From CAIWAH01 sp964602595 (lineage in GTDB: Bacteria; Verrucomicrobiota; Verrucomicrobiia; Limisphaerales; UBA9464), in NCBI GenBank assembly GCA_964602595.1, contig CAZRRO010000017.1, positions 85,341 through 149,340 of the forward strand: a stretch of DNA of 64,000 nt. Reading direction: 5' to 3'. Positions 1-8,910 of the stretch are shown here, piece by piece; positions within the stretch are counted from its first letter, which is position 1; each line of letters starts with the position of its first letter. The position numbers were made by a program, and so were the translations under genes. The notes below the pieces were generated by a model that did no database searches, had not been told where the DNA came from, and saw only the letters and a list, made by a program, of their open reading frames with translations.

Positions 1-1065
1 TCACACCAGTCGGGCCACCTGTGCCTCCTGCGCCTGCGGGAGCAGATGTATCCGGGCGGCGACTCGATGGGCCACTGGCCCAAGCTTTGCCTCAACACCC
101 TGAAGTGGGGAAAACGCCAAGGCGCCCTGGTCGGGCCGGCCCACAGCGGCTGGGGGCTGGAGGTGGACTCCACCGAATTGCCGACGTTTGTGGTTCCGCC
201 GTTCAACGGCATCGGGGCCAACGAATACATCGTGGACGTCACCCATGAAGTCCCGGGACCGGACGGCAAGTTGGTTCCGGCCGTCGACTTCATGTCCACG
301 GTGGACACGCCGTATCCGTGGGAGCTGAACATCTGGTATCAGACCCTGAACGCCGGCTTCCGCACGCGCATCAGCGGCGAGACGGACTTCCCGTGCATCT
401 ACAGCGAGCGGGTGGGGCTCGGCCGCAGCTACGTCAAGCTGGGCGCCCAATGGACCTACGAGGACTGGTGCGAAGGCATCCGCGCGGGCCGGAATTACGT
501 GAGCGACGGTTTCAGCCACCTGCTGGACTTCCGGGCGGACAACACCGTGATGGGCGAAAACGGCAGCCAACTTTCCCTGCCGAAGCCGGCGCCGGTCACG
601 TTCAAGGTCCGGGTGGCGGCCCGCCTCGACGAAACGCCCCAATCCAACATCAAGCAGCGCAAATTCACCGAGCACCCGTATTGGCATCTGGAACGGGCCC
701 GCCTCGACGGAACCCGCACCGTTCCTGTGGAGTTGCTGGAAAACGGCTTCGTCGTCGCGCGGACCAACCTCGTGGCGGACGGCTCATACCAGGACGTCAC
801 GTTCAACCATGCCGTCACGCGGTCGGGCTGGTTCGCCGTCAGGATTCTGCCGAGTTCGCATACAAATCCGATCTTCGTCGAAGTCGGAGGCAAACCGATC
901 CGGGCCTTCCGCCGGAGCCTTGAATGGTGCCTGAAGAGCGTGGACCAGTGCTGGCAGAACAAGGAGCGCTTCATGCAGGGCGACGAACTCGTCCAGGCTA
1001 AGGAAGCCTACGAACACGCCCGCGAGGTTTACCGGCGCCGGCTCGCCGAGTGTGAGTGGGATTGA
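1..1065 (+). CDS. CehA/McbA-like metallohydrolase, C-terminal part (5' end outside window)
   Basis: The reading frame is open from base 1, so the first ATG (base 46) is probably internal and the gene starts upstream of the window. The visible 354 codons resemble the C-terminal half of the CehA/McbA family (PHP-fold metal-dependent hydrolases) common in Planctomycetes and Verrucomicrobia. Typical family stretches are the segment around WELNIWYQTLNAGF, the SGETDFPCIYSERVG block, and EGIRAGRNYVSDG, followed by a beta-rich C-terminal region. The metal-binding N-terminal part is not in view. The substrate cannot be told from sequence. The next gene on this strand starts 291 bases later, so it is probably a separate transcription unit. 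The family call is from recognition of these blocks. Confidence 0.7.
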   Translation, partial: SHQSGHLCLLRLREQMYPGGDSMGHWPKLCLNTLKWGKRQGALVGPAHSGWGLEVDSTELPTFVVPPFNGIGANEYIVDVTHEVPGPDGKLVPAVDFMSTVDTPYPWELNIWYQTLNAGFRTRISGETDFPCIYSERVGLGRSYVKLGAQWTYEDWCEGIRAGRNYVSDGFSHLLDFRADNTVMGENGSQLSLPKPAPVTFKVRVAARLDETPQSNIKQRKFTEHPYWHLERARLDGTRTVPVELLENGFVVARTNLVADGSYQDVTFNHAVTRSGWFAVRILPSSHTNPIFVEVGGKPIRAFRRSLEWCLKSVDQCWQNKERFMQGDELVQAKEAYEHAREVYRRRLAECEWD

Positions 1066-1356
1066 GCGGGGCGGCGATCGTGCGCAATTCTTGACGAACA
1101 AGTTGAGTGCCCGCTCTCCGGCAAGGCAACAAATGGGTGTCGGTCTACCACGCCACCGGGTCAGGCTCGAAATTGAAGGGCGGGACCGATACCGCTGAGC
1201 AGGCTGTTTTAGCATGGTTCCCACGCGGCGAAGTTTTTGAGACATGAGGCACGTTCGGATTCGTGCCCGGAATCAGGGACCTCGGCAGGCGGGGCTTGCG
1301 GCGGACCGCGAAAAAACGCGAGCGTCCGCGGAAGCCGGCGTCCGGTCGGCCCATTC

Positions 1357-2646
1357 ATGAATCAGGCTTCCCTGTTTACCCGCTGGCTGGCCCGGAGTCC
1401 GGTGGCGTTCACGTTGCTGGCGTCCGCCGCCGCGTTTGGCGCCTACACGTGCATGTATGCGTTTCGCCGGCCGTTCACCGTGGGAACCTACGAGGGACAG
1501 GAACTGTGGGGCTTTCGCTTCAAGGTGCTGCTCGTGGTCGCCCAGATGATCGGCTACGCGCTTTCGAAGTTCACGGGCATCAAGGTGGTCTCCGAAGCCA
1601 AGCCGGGCGCCCGGATCGTGCTGATCGTGGCCTTGCACGCGGTGGCGTGGCTGGGCCTGCTGATGCTGGCGGTGCTGCCGCCAGAGCTGGCGTTGGTCGG
1701 CATGTTCCTCAATGGCCTGCCGCTGGGCATGATTTGGGGATTGGTCTTCAGCTTCCTGGAAGGGCGGCGCGTCACGGAGTTCCTCGGGCTCGGCCTGAGC
1801 GTGAGTTTCATCTTCGCCTCCGGCTGGGTGAAGTCGGCGGGCGGCATGGTGATGAAGTCGTGGGGTGTGGCGGAACTGTGGATGCCGGCCGTGACGGCGG
1901 CGCTGTTTGTGCCGCCGATGGCGCTGTGCCTTTGGGTGATGAGCCAGTTGCCGCCGCCCGACGAACGGGACATCGCCGAACGCACCAAACGCGAACCCAT
2001 GGACGGCGCGGCCCGGCGACGCCTGCTGCGGGAACTCGGCGTGCCGCTCGGGCTGCTGGTTGCCCTCTACGTCGCCCTCTCGGTTTACCGTGACCTGCGC
2101 GACTCCTTCATGGCCGACGTGCTGAAGGAACTGGGGCAAGGCGTGCCCACGGGCATCTTTGCCCAAGTGGAGTCCTTTGCCGGAGTGGGCGTCATGGTGG
2201 CGCTCGCCGGGCTATGGTTCATCCGGGACCACTGGCGGGCCTTGGCGACCTACCACGTGATCATCCTCGTGGGCACGACGCTGGTCGGGCTGGCCAGTTG
2301 GCTATTCCGCCTCGGCCACATGACCTCGTTCTGGTGGTTGGCGCTGACAGGGCTCGGCGTCTATCTCGCCTATGTGCCCTTCAACAGCATCCTGTTCGAT
2401 CGCCTGCTCGCCGCGACGCGGCGCGTGGGCACGGCGAGTTTCCTGATCTACGTGGCCGACGCCTCGGGTTACGCCGCCTCGGTGGCGCTTTACCTTGGCC
2501 GGATGTTCGGCCTCAAGAGCGTGAGTTGGACCCAGTTGACGTTGTTAAGCAGTTGGGGCCTCGCCGTCGTGGCGCCCCTGCTGCTGGGCACCGCGTGGGT
2601 GGCGCTGCGCCGCCAGCGGGAGGCGGCCGCGCGCCTGACTGCGTAA
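1357..2646 (+). CDS. DUF5690 family membrane protein (MFS-like transporter)
   Basis: A 429-residue polytopic membrane protein with about twelve hydrophobic segments. The signature blocks near the N-terminus, AYTCMYAFRRPFTVGTYEG and SKFTGIKVVSE, match the DUF5690 family, which has the major-facilitator fold and is frequent in Bacteroidetes and Verrucomicrobia. The frame is open further upstream (to 1237), but that extension is charged and unstructured, and ATG at 1357 places the first membrane helix normally. The substrate is unknown. A cytoplasmic loop around PDERDIAERTKREP separates the two six-helix halves. It converges with the LuxR-type gene on the opposite strand. Confidence 0.8.
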   Translation: MNQASLFTRWLARSPVAFTLLASAAAFGAYTCMYAFRRPFTVGTYEGQELWGFRFKVLLVVAQMIGYALSKFTGIKVVSEAKPGARIVLIVALHAVAWLGLLMLAVLPPELALVGMFLNGLPLGMIWGLVFSFLEGRRVTEFLGLGLSVSFIFASGWVKSAGGMVMKSWGVAELWMPAVTAALFVPPMALCLWVMSQLPPPDERDIAERTKREPMDGAARRRLLRELGVPLGLLVALYVALSVYRDLRDSFMADVLKELGQGVPTGIFAQVESFAGVGVMVALAGLWFIRDHWRALATYHVIILVGTTLVGLASWLFRLGHMTSFWWLALTGLGVYLAYVPFNSILFDRLLAATRRVGTASFLIYVADASGYAASVALYLGRMFGLKSVSWTQLTLLSSWGLAVVAPLLLGTAWVALRRQREAAARLTA

Positions 2647-2658
2647 CCGCGACGCTCC

Positions 2659-2681
2659 ACCGCCGGGATTTTCGCGGCGGT
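2659..2681. terminator. Putative bidirectional hairpin between convergent genes
   Basis: A 7-bp stem (2659-2665 with 2675-2681) and a 9-base T-rich loop lie in the 37-base gap between two convergent genes. There is no long T-tract, so termination is only inferred. Confidence 0.3.
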
Positions 2682-2683
2682 TC

Positions 2684-3715
2684 CTACTTCTGGAGGAACT
2701 TCATCACCGCCTCGGTCCGGGTGTGGGCGCCCAGCTTTTCGAAGATCCGCTTCAGGTGCGTATGCACCGTCTGCGGGCTGATGCCGAGCACGCTGGCAAT
2801 TTCCTTGTCGTGAAGTCCTTTTTGGAGGCAGCCGAGCACGTCGGTCTCCCGCGGGGTGAGCTGATAGGGACTGCCGGCGGGGGCTGAATCGTCGCCGGTG
2901 GCGAACAGCGTCTGGAAATAGCGCCGGACCCGCAGTTGGAGCAGCTCCCGCGAATGGGGCAGAGGCTCATGGGAGAGCCCCAGCGGTTCGAGCAAATCGA
3001 GCGGGTGCCGCCGGCGCAGATAGTAGCCTTCCTGGCCTCCGCCCATCTGGATGAACACGTCGTCGCTCGACGGCAAAATACTGTAGCCGAAGACCGGCAC
3101 GCCGGGGGCGGTCCGACGCCAGGCTTCCCGCAGGGCGGCAAAGTTGAGGGCGGGGGCGTAGGCGTTCGCGAGCAGCAGGTGGATGCCGGCCCGATGCTGG
3201 TCCACTACCGGCGCTTGGCTGAGCGCGACCGGGGTCACGCCCGGGATGCGCGCGAGCCAGAAACAGATGGCTTGCCGAAACCCGGCATCGGGTTCCAAAA
3301 CACCCACCTTTAGGCGAGGAATGTCGCCGGCGGCCACCGGCGGCGCGTGCTTTTCCGGAAAAGTGCAAAGGGTTGTGTAGGTGCAGGACAGCGGCCGATC
3401 CAGCCAGTAGACCGACAGGGTCAGTTCGCGGGAATACCGGTTCGCCGCCGCGCTGATGGAAACCTCCTCGGACAACCGGACCAGTTCACTGGCCCGGCGG
3501 GCGGCCAAGGAGGGTTTGTCAGTGCCGAGAAGAAAGAACCAAGACTGCCCGCGGTCCCCGAGGCGGACGGCCAACTCGCGGTCGCCGAGTTGGCGGATCG
3601 GCCCGAGGTATTTGCGCCTCACCACGGGCGAAAGGCTGAGCGGCGGAAGGGGCTCGGAGCCAGCGCTGCCCTTGTTGGGGGATTTTCCGTGGCTAACGGG
3701 CTCTGATAGCGACAT
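2684..3715 (-). CDS. LuxR-family transcriptional regulator with degenerate receiver-like domain
   Basis: The last 60 residues are a clear LuxR/FixJ helix-turn-helix: LTPRETDVLGCLQKG, then DKEIASVLGISPQTVHTHL and a dimerisation helix. Upstream, about residues 135-245 look like a response-regulator receiver fold (KVGVLEPDAGFRQ at the start, a GYYLRR motif at the end). The position where the phospho-acceptor Asp is expected reads LLLANAYAP, without an Asp. The first 130 residues are a separate, unrecognised domain. ATG at 3715 is used; a TTG two codons upstream (3721) is possible. The gene stands alone and its targets are unknown. Since the acceptor Asp is missing, activity is probably controlled by something other than histidine-kinase phosphorylation; that is inference. 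Confidence 0.75.
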   Translation of the reverse strand: MSLSEPVSHGKSPNKGSAGSEPLPPLSLSPVVRRKYLGPIRQLGDRELAVRLGDRGQSWFFLLGTDKPSLAARRASELVRLSEEVSISAAANRYSRELTLSVYWLDRPLSCTYTTLCTFPEKHAPPVAAGDIPRLKVGVLEPDAGFRQAICFWLARIPGVTPVALSQAPVVDQHRAGIHLLLANAYAPALNFAALREAWRRTAPGVPVFGYSILPSSDDVFIQMGGGQEGYYLRRRHPLDLLEPLGLSHEPLPHSRELLQLRVRRYFQTLFATGDDSAPAGSPYQLTPRETDVLGCLQKGLHDKEIASVLGISPQTVHTHLKRIFEKLGAHTRTEAVMKFLQK

Positions 3716-3834
3716 GCTCAATGGGTCGGGTGAGGGGTTGAATCGTTGATCGCGCGTTACACAAACGTCGCTGGTCGAAGTGGTTCGCCTGCACTAATCC
3801 ATGGCCAGCGGAATTCTTCGAACCATCTTTTCGG

Positions 3835-4695
3835 ATGCTAACCAACTCTGCGGTATTCACTTCTGCGAAAACGCGCCGGATTTCAGGATACCGCCAACGC
3901 GGGTTCACCCTGATCGAGCTTTTGGTGGTGATTGCCATCATCGCGATCCTCGCGGGCATGTTGCTCCCCGCTTTGGGCAAGGCGAAGGAAAAAGCCAAGG
4001 GAACCCAGTGCCTCAGCAACCTGCGCATGATCGGGCTGGGCACCACCATGTATGCGGCGGACAACGTCGAATACTACCATCACCGCCTCGGCGGGTCGGC
4101 CTCCGCACCGGAGTATGGCATCCCCAACGACGGTCAATGGACACTGAATCCACGCGTGGACGTGCTCCTAGCCTCTGATCATCCGCTGGCCTATTGGGGT
4201 ATCGCCTACCAGAGCTATACCAAAGGCACCCGTAAGCTGTTCCGCTGCCCGAGCGCCAAGACGGTGGACGAATGGCGGGAGGACGGTCGGCGATTCCCGA
4301 CGCCTTGGTGGTTGGACTCAAGCTACGGCATCAGCCAGTTCGTGGTAAATGGGCTCAACTCCGCCGGGACCGGAACCGTGGGAACGACTCGCAGGAAGAT
4401 CACCAACTTCAGCAATCCTTCCACGACGATCTTTGCCGAAGATTCGGCGGAGCAAAAAATGGAGGGCCCGGACGACTCCATCGGCCTATTCCCCGGCCAG
4501 ACGGAATGCCTGACCCAGTGGAAATACTCCCTCGCCCCACTTTACGGTGGCTACAAGTTCGAGTTTGAGTGGTTCCGGCATAATCGTCGCGGCAACATCA
4601 TGTGGATGGACGGCCACTCCTCCACCGCTCCGCTCACCAAAAAGGGCGTGGACTACCGTTGGTATACCGGAGAAGCGCCTCTCCAAAATCCGTAA
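3835..4695 (+). CDS. Type II secretion/type IV pseudopilin (DUF1559-like) with prepilin leader
   Basis: A 286-residue protein. A short basic leader ends in RG, followed by FTLIELLVVIAIIAILAGM, the classic prepilin peptidase site and N-terminal helix. Next comes CLSNLRMIGLGTTMYAADN, the PVC-type pseudopilin block, and near the C-terminus GNIMWMDGHSS, the usual H-G/DG block of this group. Such proteins occur in large paralogous sets in Verrucomicrobia and Planctomycetes; their role (minor pilins, secretion or surface display) is largely inferred. The start at 3835 leaves a 22-residue leader before the cleavage site. A small lipoprotein gene follows after 4 bases and is probably co-transcribed. 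A second pseudopilin gene lies at 35300. Confidence 0.88.
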   Translation: MLTNSAVFTSAKTRRISGYRQRGFTLIELLVVIAIIAILAGMLLPALGKAKEKAKGTQCLSNLRMIGLGTTMYAADNVEYYHHRLGGSASAPEYGIPNDGQWTLNPRVDVLLASDHPLAYWGIAYQSYTKGTRKLFRCPSAKTVDEWREDGRRFPTPWWLDSSYGISQFVVNGLNSAGTGTVGTTRRKITNFSNPSTTIFAEDSAEQKMEGPDDSIGLFPGQTECLTQWKYSLAPLYGGYKFEFEWFRHNRRGNIMWMDGHSSTAPLTKKGVDYRWYTGEAPLQNP

Positions 4696-4699
4696 TCCC

Positions 4700-5077
4700 A
4701 TGCGAATCCACCTTATGAAGTCCCCCATTTTCGCAGCGATTGTCGGGGTGATTCTGGTCGGTTGCGGCCCCGGGAGCAGTGAGGCCCCGGCCGCCCTGTC
4801 GACCGCCGAAGTTCCGCGGACGGTGGAAGCCGCCTTTGCCACCGCCCCGGCGGAGACCCGCAAGGCGGTGACCGAGATCGCCGCCGATATTTCCACCAAC
4901 CCCGACATGGCGGTCCAAGGGTTGGAGCAATTCTCGAAACGGCCCGACCTCTCGGCCGAACAGCGCGAGGCCACCGCCCAGGCAATGGCCGCGGCCATCG
5001 CCGAGCTCCAGAAGGCCGCCGCCTCGGGCAACGCCCAGGCCAAGGAGGCCCTCGAAGCCCGCGCCGCGCGGAAATAG
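4700..5077 (+). CDS. Small lipoprotein, function unknown
   Basis: About 125 residues. The N-terminus is a lipoprotein signal: basic start, hydrophobic stretch AIVGVILVG, then the lipobox Cys in VGCG. The mature part is Ala/Glu-rich and predicted helical (repeated E/A/K patterns such as AMAAAIAELQKAAASG). ATG at 4700 is 4 bases after the pseudopilin stop, which suggests an operon; ATG at 4715 gives an equally good signal and cannot be excluded. The frame stays open upstream within the pilin gene, but that part is only a shadow. I do not recognise a family beyond its being an exported lipoprotein. Confidence 0.65.
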   Translation: MRIHLMKSPIFAAIVGVILVGCGPGSSEAPAALSTAEVPRTVEAAFATAPAETRKAVTEIAADISTNPDMAVQGLEQFSKRPDLSAEQREATAQAMAAAIAELQKAAASGNAQAKEALEARAARK

Positions 5078-5140
5078 ACTTTTCTCGCTCCTGTCCCCCA
5101 TCTGTCTCCCTCAGTTTCCATACACACACAGTCCAACATC

Positions 5141-8100
5141 ATGAAACACACCCAGGCATTTAGCATTCGCTCCTCCTTGCTGGGAGCGACGCTGCTTGGA
5201 GTTGCCACGGCATGGGCCCAACAGCCCGTCGGTCAGTGGGACTTCAACAGCGGCAACCTCAACGGCGCCCCCGGAACGGCTTTGGCCTACCGGGATGGCG
5301 TGGGCACCGGGTTCCAGTTCGGAACGACCACCGCGCTCGGCATCCCGGATATTGGCGGCACTGCTGCCAATGTGCTGAAGGTGCCGGCCGGCGCCGACAC
5401 GAGCTCCGGGCTCAACATGCCCGTAGCCGCGGCGCCCAACGGCGGCAGCGTCGCCGGTCTCGTCAATGACTACACGCTGGTCATGGACGTTCTGTTCCCG
5501 GCCAGCGCCGACAAGCTGGTTCGCGGTCTGCTGGATTCCGATGGCGGCGCGAGCGATCCGGACTCGGAAATCTTCGTCACGGCGGCGAATACGTTTGGCG
5601 CCAAGAACGCGGCCTTCGGCGTGATCACCACCAACAAGTGGTATCGCTTGGGCCTCGTCGTCGATGGCACCGGTGGCAAGGTTCGCCTCTACGTGGACGG
5701 CGCAGAAGTGGGTTCGGCCAAGCCGGCCAACCAAGTTGACGGTCGTTTTGCGCTCGCCAGCGGCGCCGCTGCCGGCCTTTTCACGGATGACACCGGCGAA
5801 ACCGCCATTGCCTACGTCAACAGCATTCAGTTGCGCGACGCGGCCCTGACCAAGCCTCAAATGCTAGCGCTCGGTGGCGCCCAGGCCGCAGGCATCCCCA
5901 CGACCCTGCCTCCGGTTCCGTCATCGGTGGAAAAATGGATTCCCGCGGGCGAGTTCGCCAGCCGGAGCACGGATGTCGGTGCCGTGATCAGCTTGGGCGA
6001 TACCACGGTCCAGAATGCGTCCATCACACTGAAACTGGATGGGGTGGCGATCGCCTCGCCCACCATTACCCGCGACGGCAGCCTGATTACCGTCAAGGCC
6101 ACTCCGGCTCCGTTCACTCCCGGGACTGAGCACACCATCGAAGTTACCTACACCGATAGCTTGGCCGGGGTGAAGACCCTGACCCGCACGTTCGGTGCGG
6201 CGCTCTTCTACGAGGACTTTGACGGTTTGGCGTTGGTTCCGCGCAAGGACGAGAGCAATGCAGCCACGGAAGCCTTTGAACAGGGCTGGACCAACCGGCC
6301 GCCCGCCGGCTGGATCGTGGACAACAGCCAGTTCCTAGCGACGATCATCAGCCCGGAAAATCCCGACGACGACGCCGACGGTTATGCCGACCTCGATGGG
6401 CGCACCGAGTGGGCTGGCTGGAGTTTCGCCAACAAGGATTTCTGGCTGGCTGCTGACAATCAAACCCGCGACCAGTTCACGCTGGCTTCTGGCAATGTCG
6501 CCATCGCCGATCCCGATGAATGGGATGACCAGTCGCACCTCAAGAGCCTCTTCAATTCCTTCCTGAAAACTCCGGAAATTTCCCTGACCGGCATTGCTCC
6601 AGGCACCGCCTTCCTCAAGTTCGCTTCCAGCTGGCGGCCGGAAGGTTTCGACGATGTCAGCGCCGCGGATTCCACCACCGGATTCCCGTCGCTGAACAAC
6701 GACGGCACCACTGCGATCAACAACCAGACTGCAATCGTGACCGTCAGCTTCGATGGCGGCGCCCCGATCCAAGTCCTCAAGTATGACTCAAAGGAAGGCA
6801 GCCCAACGTTCAAGCCGGATGCCCAGAATGAGCAGATCCTGCTCCCGCTGAACAATCCTGCCGGCGCCCAGAAGATGGTGCTCTCGTTTGAACTGCGCGA
6901 TGGCGCGAATGACTGGTGGTGGGCTGTTGACAACGTGGTAGTCAGCGCGGGCGCGGCTCCGCCGACCATCGCCACCCAAGCAACCCCCATCGAAGCAAAT
7001 GAAGGAACCGCCGCCGCCCTCACGGTTGTTCCGACCGGCGACTCTCTGTCGTTCCAGTGGTATAAGGGATTTGGGGTCAATCGCACTCTCGTGGCCGGTG
7101 CCACCACTGCCACCCTGAGCTTCTCGCCCCTCAAGGTTGAGGACGCGGGATACTACTCGGTCGAAGTGAAGAACACCGTCGGCACCGTGACCAGCAACCC
7201 GACCAAGGTGGCTGTGTTGCCCGTCACCGAAGGCCGCCTCACGCTGCTGACCGAGGACTTTGAGTCCTTGGTGCTCGGGCCTAATCAGGACGAAACCACA
7301 GTGGATGAAACCGCTTGGACCCACACCACCCCTGCGGGCTGGGTCATCGACAACACCGGTGTTCCCGGCGCGGGCACGGAAAATGACGGCGTCACTGAGT
7401 GGGCCGGCTGGAGTTTCGCGGACAAGACGTTCTGGGCCACCGCCGGTGGCCAGAACCGCGCCGCGTTCACCAAGGGCGTGGGCGCAGTGGCCGTGGGTGA
7501 CAGTGATGAGTGGGATGACCAAGGTCACGAACCCGGCAACATGGCAACCTACCTTAAGACCAAGGAAGTCTCCTTGGACGGTGTGAAGGCCGGTTCCGTA
7601 ATCGTGAAGTTCGATTCAAGCTGGAACCCCGAAGAACCCCAGAAGGGCAACGTGGTCGTGTCGTTCGACGGCGGCGCTCCGGTGGAAATCCTCCGGCTCG
7701 AGTCCGGCAAGGACAGCGCCGGCTACCGGCCGGCGGAATTGAGCGAAACCATCGCGCTGCGGGTAAACAACCCGGTCGGTGCGAAGAAGATGACGATCAC
7801 CTTCGGTTACTTCGACACGCTGAACAACTGGTGGTGGGCGTTCGATAACTTGGTGGTGCTCGGTTCGCCCGCCCCGGTCTTCGCGGAGAACTTCGACGGG
7901 CTGGTCCTCGGACCCAACGTGGAAGAGGGCATTACGGTCAGTCCGACCCAGCAGTTTGCCGCCGTCTGGACCAAGACCGCTCCTGCCGGCTGGGCGATTG
8001 ACGACACCGGAGTTCCCGGCGTGGGCAATCCGGCCACGGATGGCGTGACGGAATGGGCCGGTTGGAGTTTCGCCAGCAAGGACTTCTGGGCTAACGCCGG

Positions 8101-8749
8101 CGGCCAGGATCGGGCCAAGTTCACCAAGGGCTCCGGCACCGTTGCGGTTGCGGATTCCGATGAATGGGACGACAGCACCCCGAAGCCGAACGCGGGCAAC
8201 ATGGCGACCTTCCTCGCCACCCCGGCAATCAACATTGCGGGCAAGACCGCGAACTCCCTGCATCTGACGTTCAGCTCCAGCTTCCGGGCGGAGGATCCTC
8301 AGAAGGCCTCAGTCAAGGCGTCCTTCGACGGCGGTCCGGCCGTTGACGTCATCCAGTGGGTTTCCAGCCCCGAAACTGATCCCAAGTTCCACAACAACTT
8401 GGACGAGACGGTCACGGTGCCGTTGTATAACCCGGCCGGGGCCACCACGGTGAAACTGACGTTTGGTTATTTCGACACCCGCAACAATTGGTGGTGGGCG
8501 GTCGACAACATCGAGATCAACGTCGGCGCGGTGGTGAATCCGCCCGCCGGCCCGACGGTCAATCCGGCTCCGAACATTCCGGGGCTCACCGGTGGGGCAT
8601 TTACCGATGTCCAGACGGACACGGGTGCCAAGACCATCTCGGCCAAGCTCCCCGTGACCGGCGACCAAGGCTTCCTGACGATCACGCCGGGCGTGAAGGT
8701 CAAGACTGTCCAAATCGTCGGCGACCGCTTGGTCATCAGCTACGAATAG
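5141..8749 (+). CDS. Large secreted protein: LamG-like domain, Ig-like domain, three-copy repeat
   Basis: A 1202-residue protein with a signal peptide (hydrophobic core, then TAWAQQ). Residues about 28-245 resemble a LamG/concanavalin-A-like fold. The rest is dominated by three copies of a unit of about 210-250 residues, at roughly 6200-6960, 7240-7860 and 7870-8525. Each unit has an opening ED/EN-FDGL-like strand, a PAGW-[IV]-[ID]D segment, EWAGWSFA-K-FW, a DSDEWDD-like acidic motif, and a closing NWWWA-[VF]-DN strand. An Ig-like domain (FQWYKG, AGYYSVEVKN) sits between copies one and two. The acidic motifs may bind calcium. Neither a PEP-CTERM nor a recognisable type IX sorting tail is visible. 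The role is probably extracellular binding or adhesion; no catalytic motif was seen. Two strong hairpins follow the gene. Confidence 0.75.
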   Translation: MKHTQAFSIRSSLLGATLLGVATAWAQQPVGQWDFNSGNLNGAPGTALAYRDGVGTGFQFGTTTALGIPDIGGTAANVLKVPAGADTSSGLNMPVAAAPNGGSVAGLVNDYTLVMDVLFPASADKLVRGLLDSDGGASDPDSEIFVTAANTFGAKNAAFGVITTNKWYRLGLVVDGTGGKVRLYVDGAEVGSAKPANQVDGRFALASGAAAGLFTDDTGETAIAYVNSIQLRDAALTKPQMLALGGAQAAGIPTTLPPVPSSVEKWIPAGEFASRSTDVGAVISLGDTTVQNASITLKLDGVAIASPTITRDGSLITVKATPAPFTPGTEHTIEVTYTDSLAGVKTLTRTFGAALFYEDFDGLALVPRKDESNAATEAFEQGWTNRPPAGWIVDNSQFLATIISPENPDDDADGYADLDGRTEWAGWSFANKDFWLAADNQTRDQFTLASGNVAIADPDEWDDQSHLKSLFNSFLKTPEISLTGIAPGTAFLKFASSWRPEGFDDVSAADSTTGFPSLNNDGTTAINNQTAIVTVSFDGGAPIQVLKYDSKEGSPTFKPDAQNEQILLPLNNPAGAQKMVLSFELRDGANDWWWAVDNVVVSAGAAPPTIATQATPIEANEGTAAALTVVPTGDSLSFQWYKGFGVNRTLVAGATTATLSFSPLKVEDAGYYSVEVKNTVGTVTSNPTKVAVLPVTEGRLTLLTEDFESLVLGPNQDETTVDETAWTHTTPAGWVIDNTGVPGAGTENDGVTEWAGWSFADKTFWATAGGQNRAAFTKGVGAVAVGDSDEWDDQGHEPGNMATYLKTKEVSLDGVKAGSVIVKFDSSWNPEEPQKGNVVVSFDGGAPVEILRLESGKDSAGYRPAELSETIALRVNNPVGAKKMTITFGYFDTLNNWWWAFDNLVVLGSPAPVFAENFDGLVLGPNVEEGITVSPTQQFAAVWTKTAPAGWAIDDTGVPGVGNPATDGVTEWAGWSFASKDFWANAGGQDRAKFTKGSGTVAVADSDEWDDSTPKPNAGNMATFLATPAINIAGKTANSLHLTFSSSFRAEDPQKASVKASFDGGPAVDVIQWVSSPETDPKFHNNLDETVTVPLYNPAGATTVKLTFGYFDTRNNWWWAVDNIEINVGAVVNPPAGPTVNPAPNIPGLTGGAFTDVQTDTGAKTISAKLPVTGDQGFLTITPGVKVKTVQIVGDRLVISYE

Positions 8750-8758
8750 TGGCTGCAC

Positions 8759-8797
8759 CGCCTGCCGGAGCGGTTCGCCCCGGCAGGCGACAATTTT
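8759..8797 (+). terminator. Rho-independent terminator after the repeat-protein gene
   Basis: A perfect 10-bp GC-rich stem (8759-8768 with 8780-8789) is followed by ACAATTTT, 10 bases after the stop codon. Confidence 0.65.
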
Positions 8798-8822
8798 CCG
8801 CCCCTGAGTGGGGGCGGTCACT

Positions 8823-8872
8823 GGCGGGCTCGGGCGGTGTAATCCGTGTGTCACCCCCGAGCCCGCCTTTTT
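8823..8872 (+). terminator. Second, strong hairpin terminator
   Basis: A perfect 12-bp stem (8823-8834 with 8856-8867) is followed directly by TTTTTCTTT. It lies between the repeat-protein gene and the PLP-enzyme gene, so the two are probably transcribed separately. Confidence 0.8.
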
Positions 8873-8910
8873 CTTTCCCGAACCGATTTCTTTCCTCCGC
8901 CGCAACCACC

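Noticed and set aside
4547..4699. Longer start for the small lipoprotein
   Set aside because: The added part overlaps the pseudopilin gene and would bury the lipoprotein signal.
8488..8910. Longer start for the PbfA-like enzyme
   Set aside because: It would overlap the repeat-protein gene and two terminators; ATG at 8911 fits the family start.
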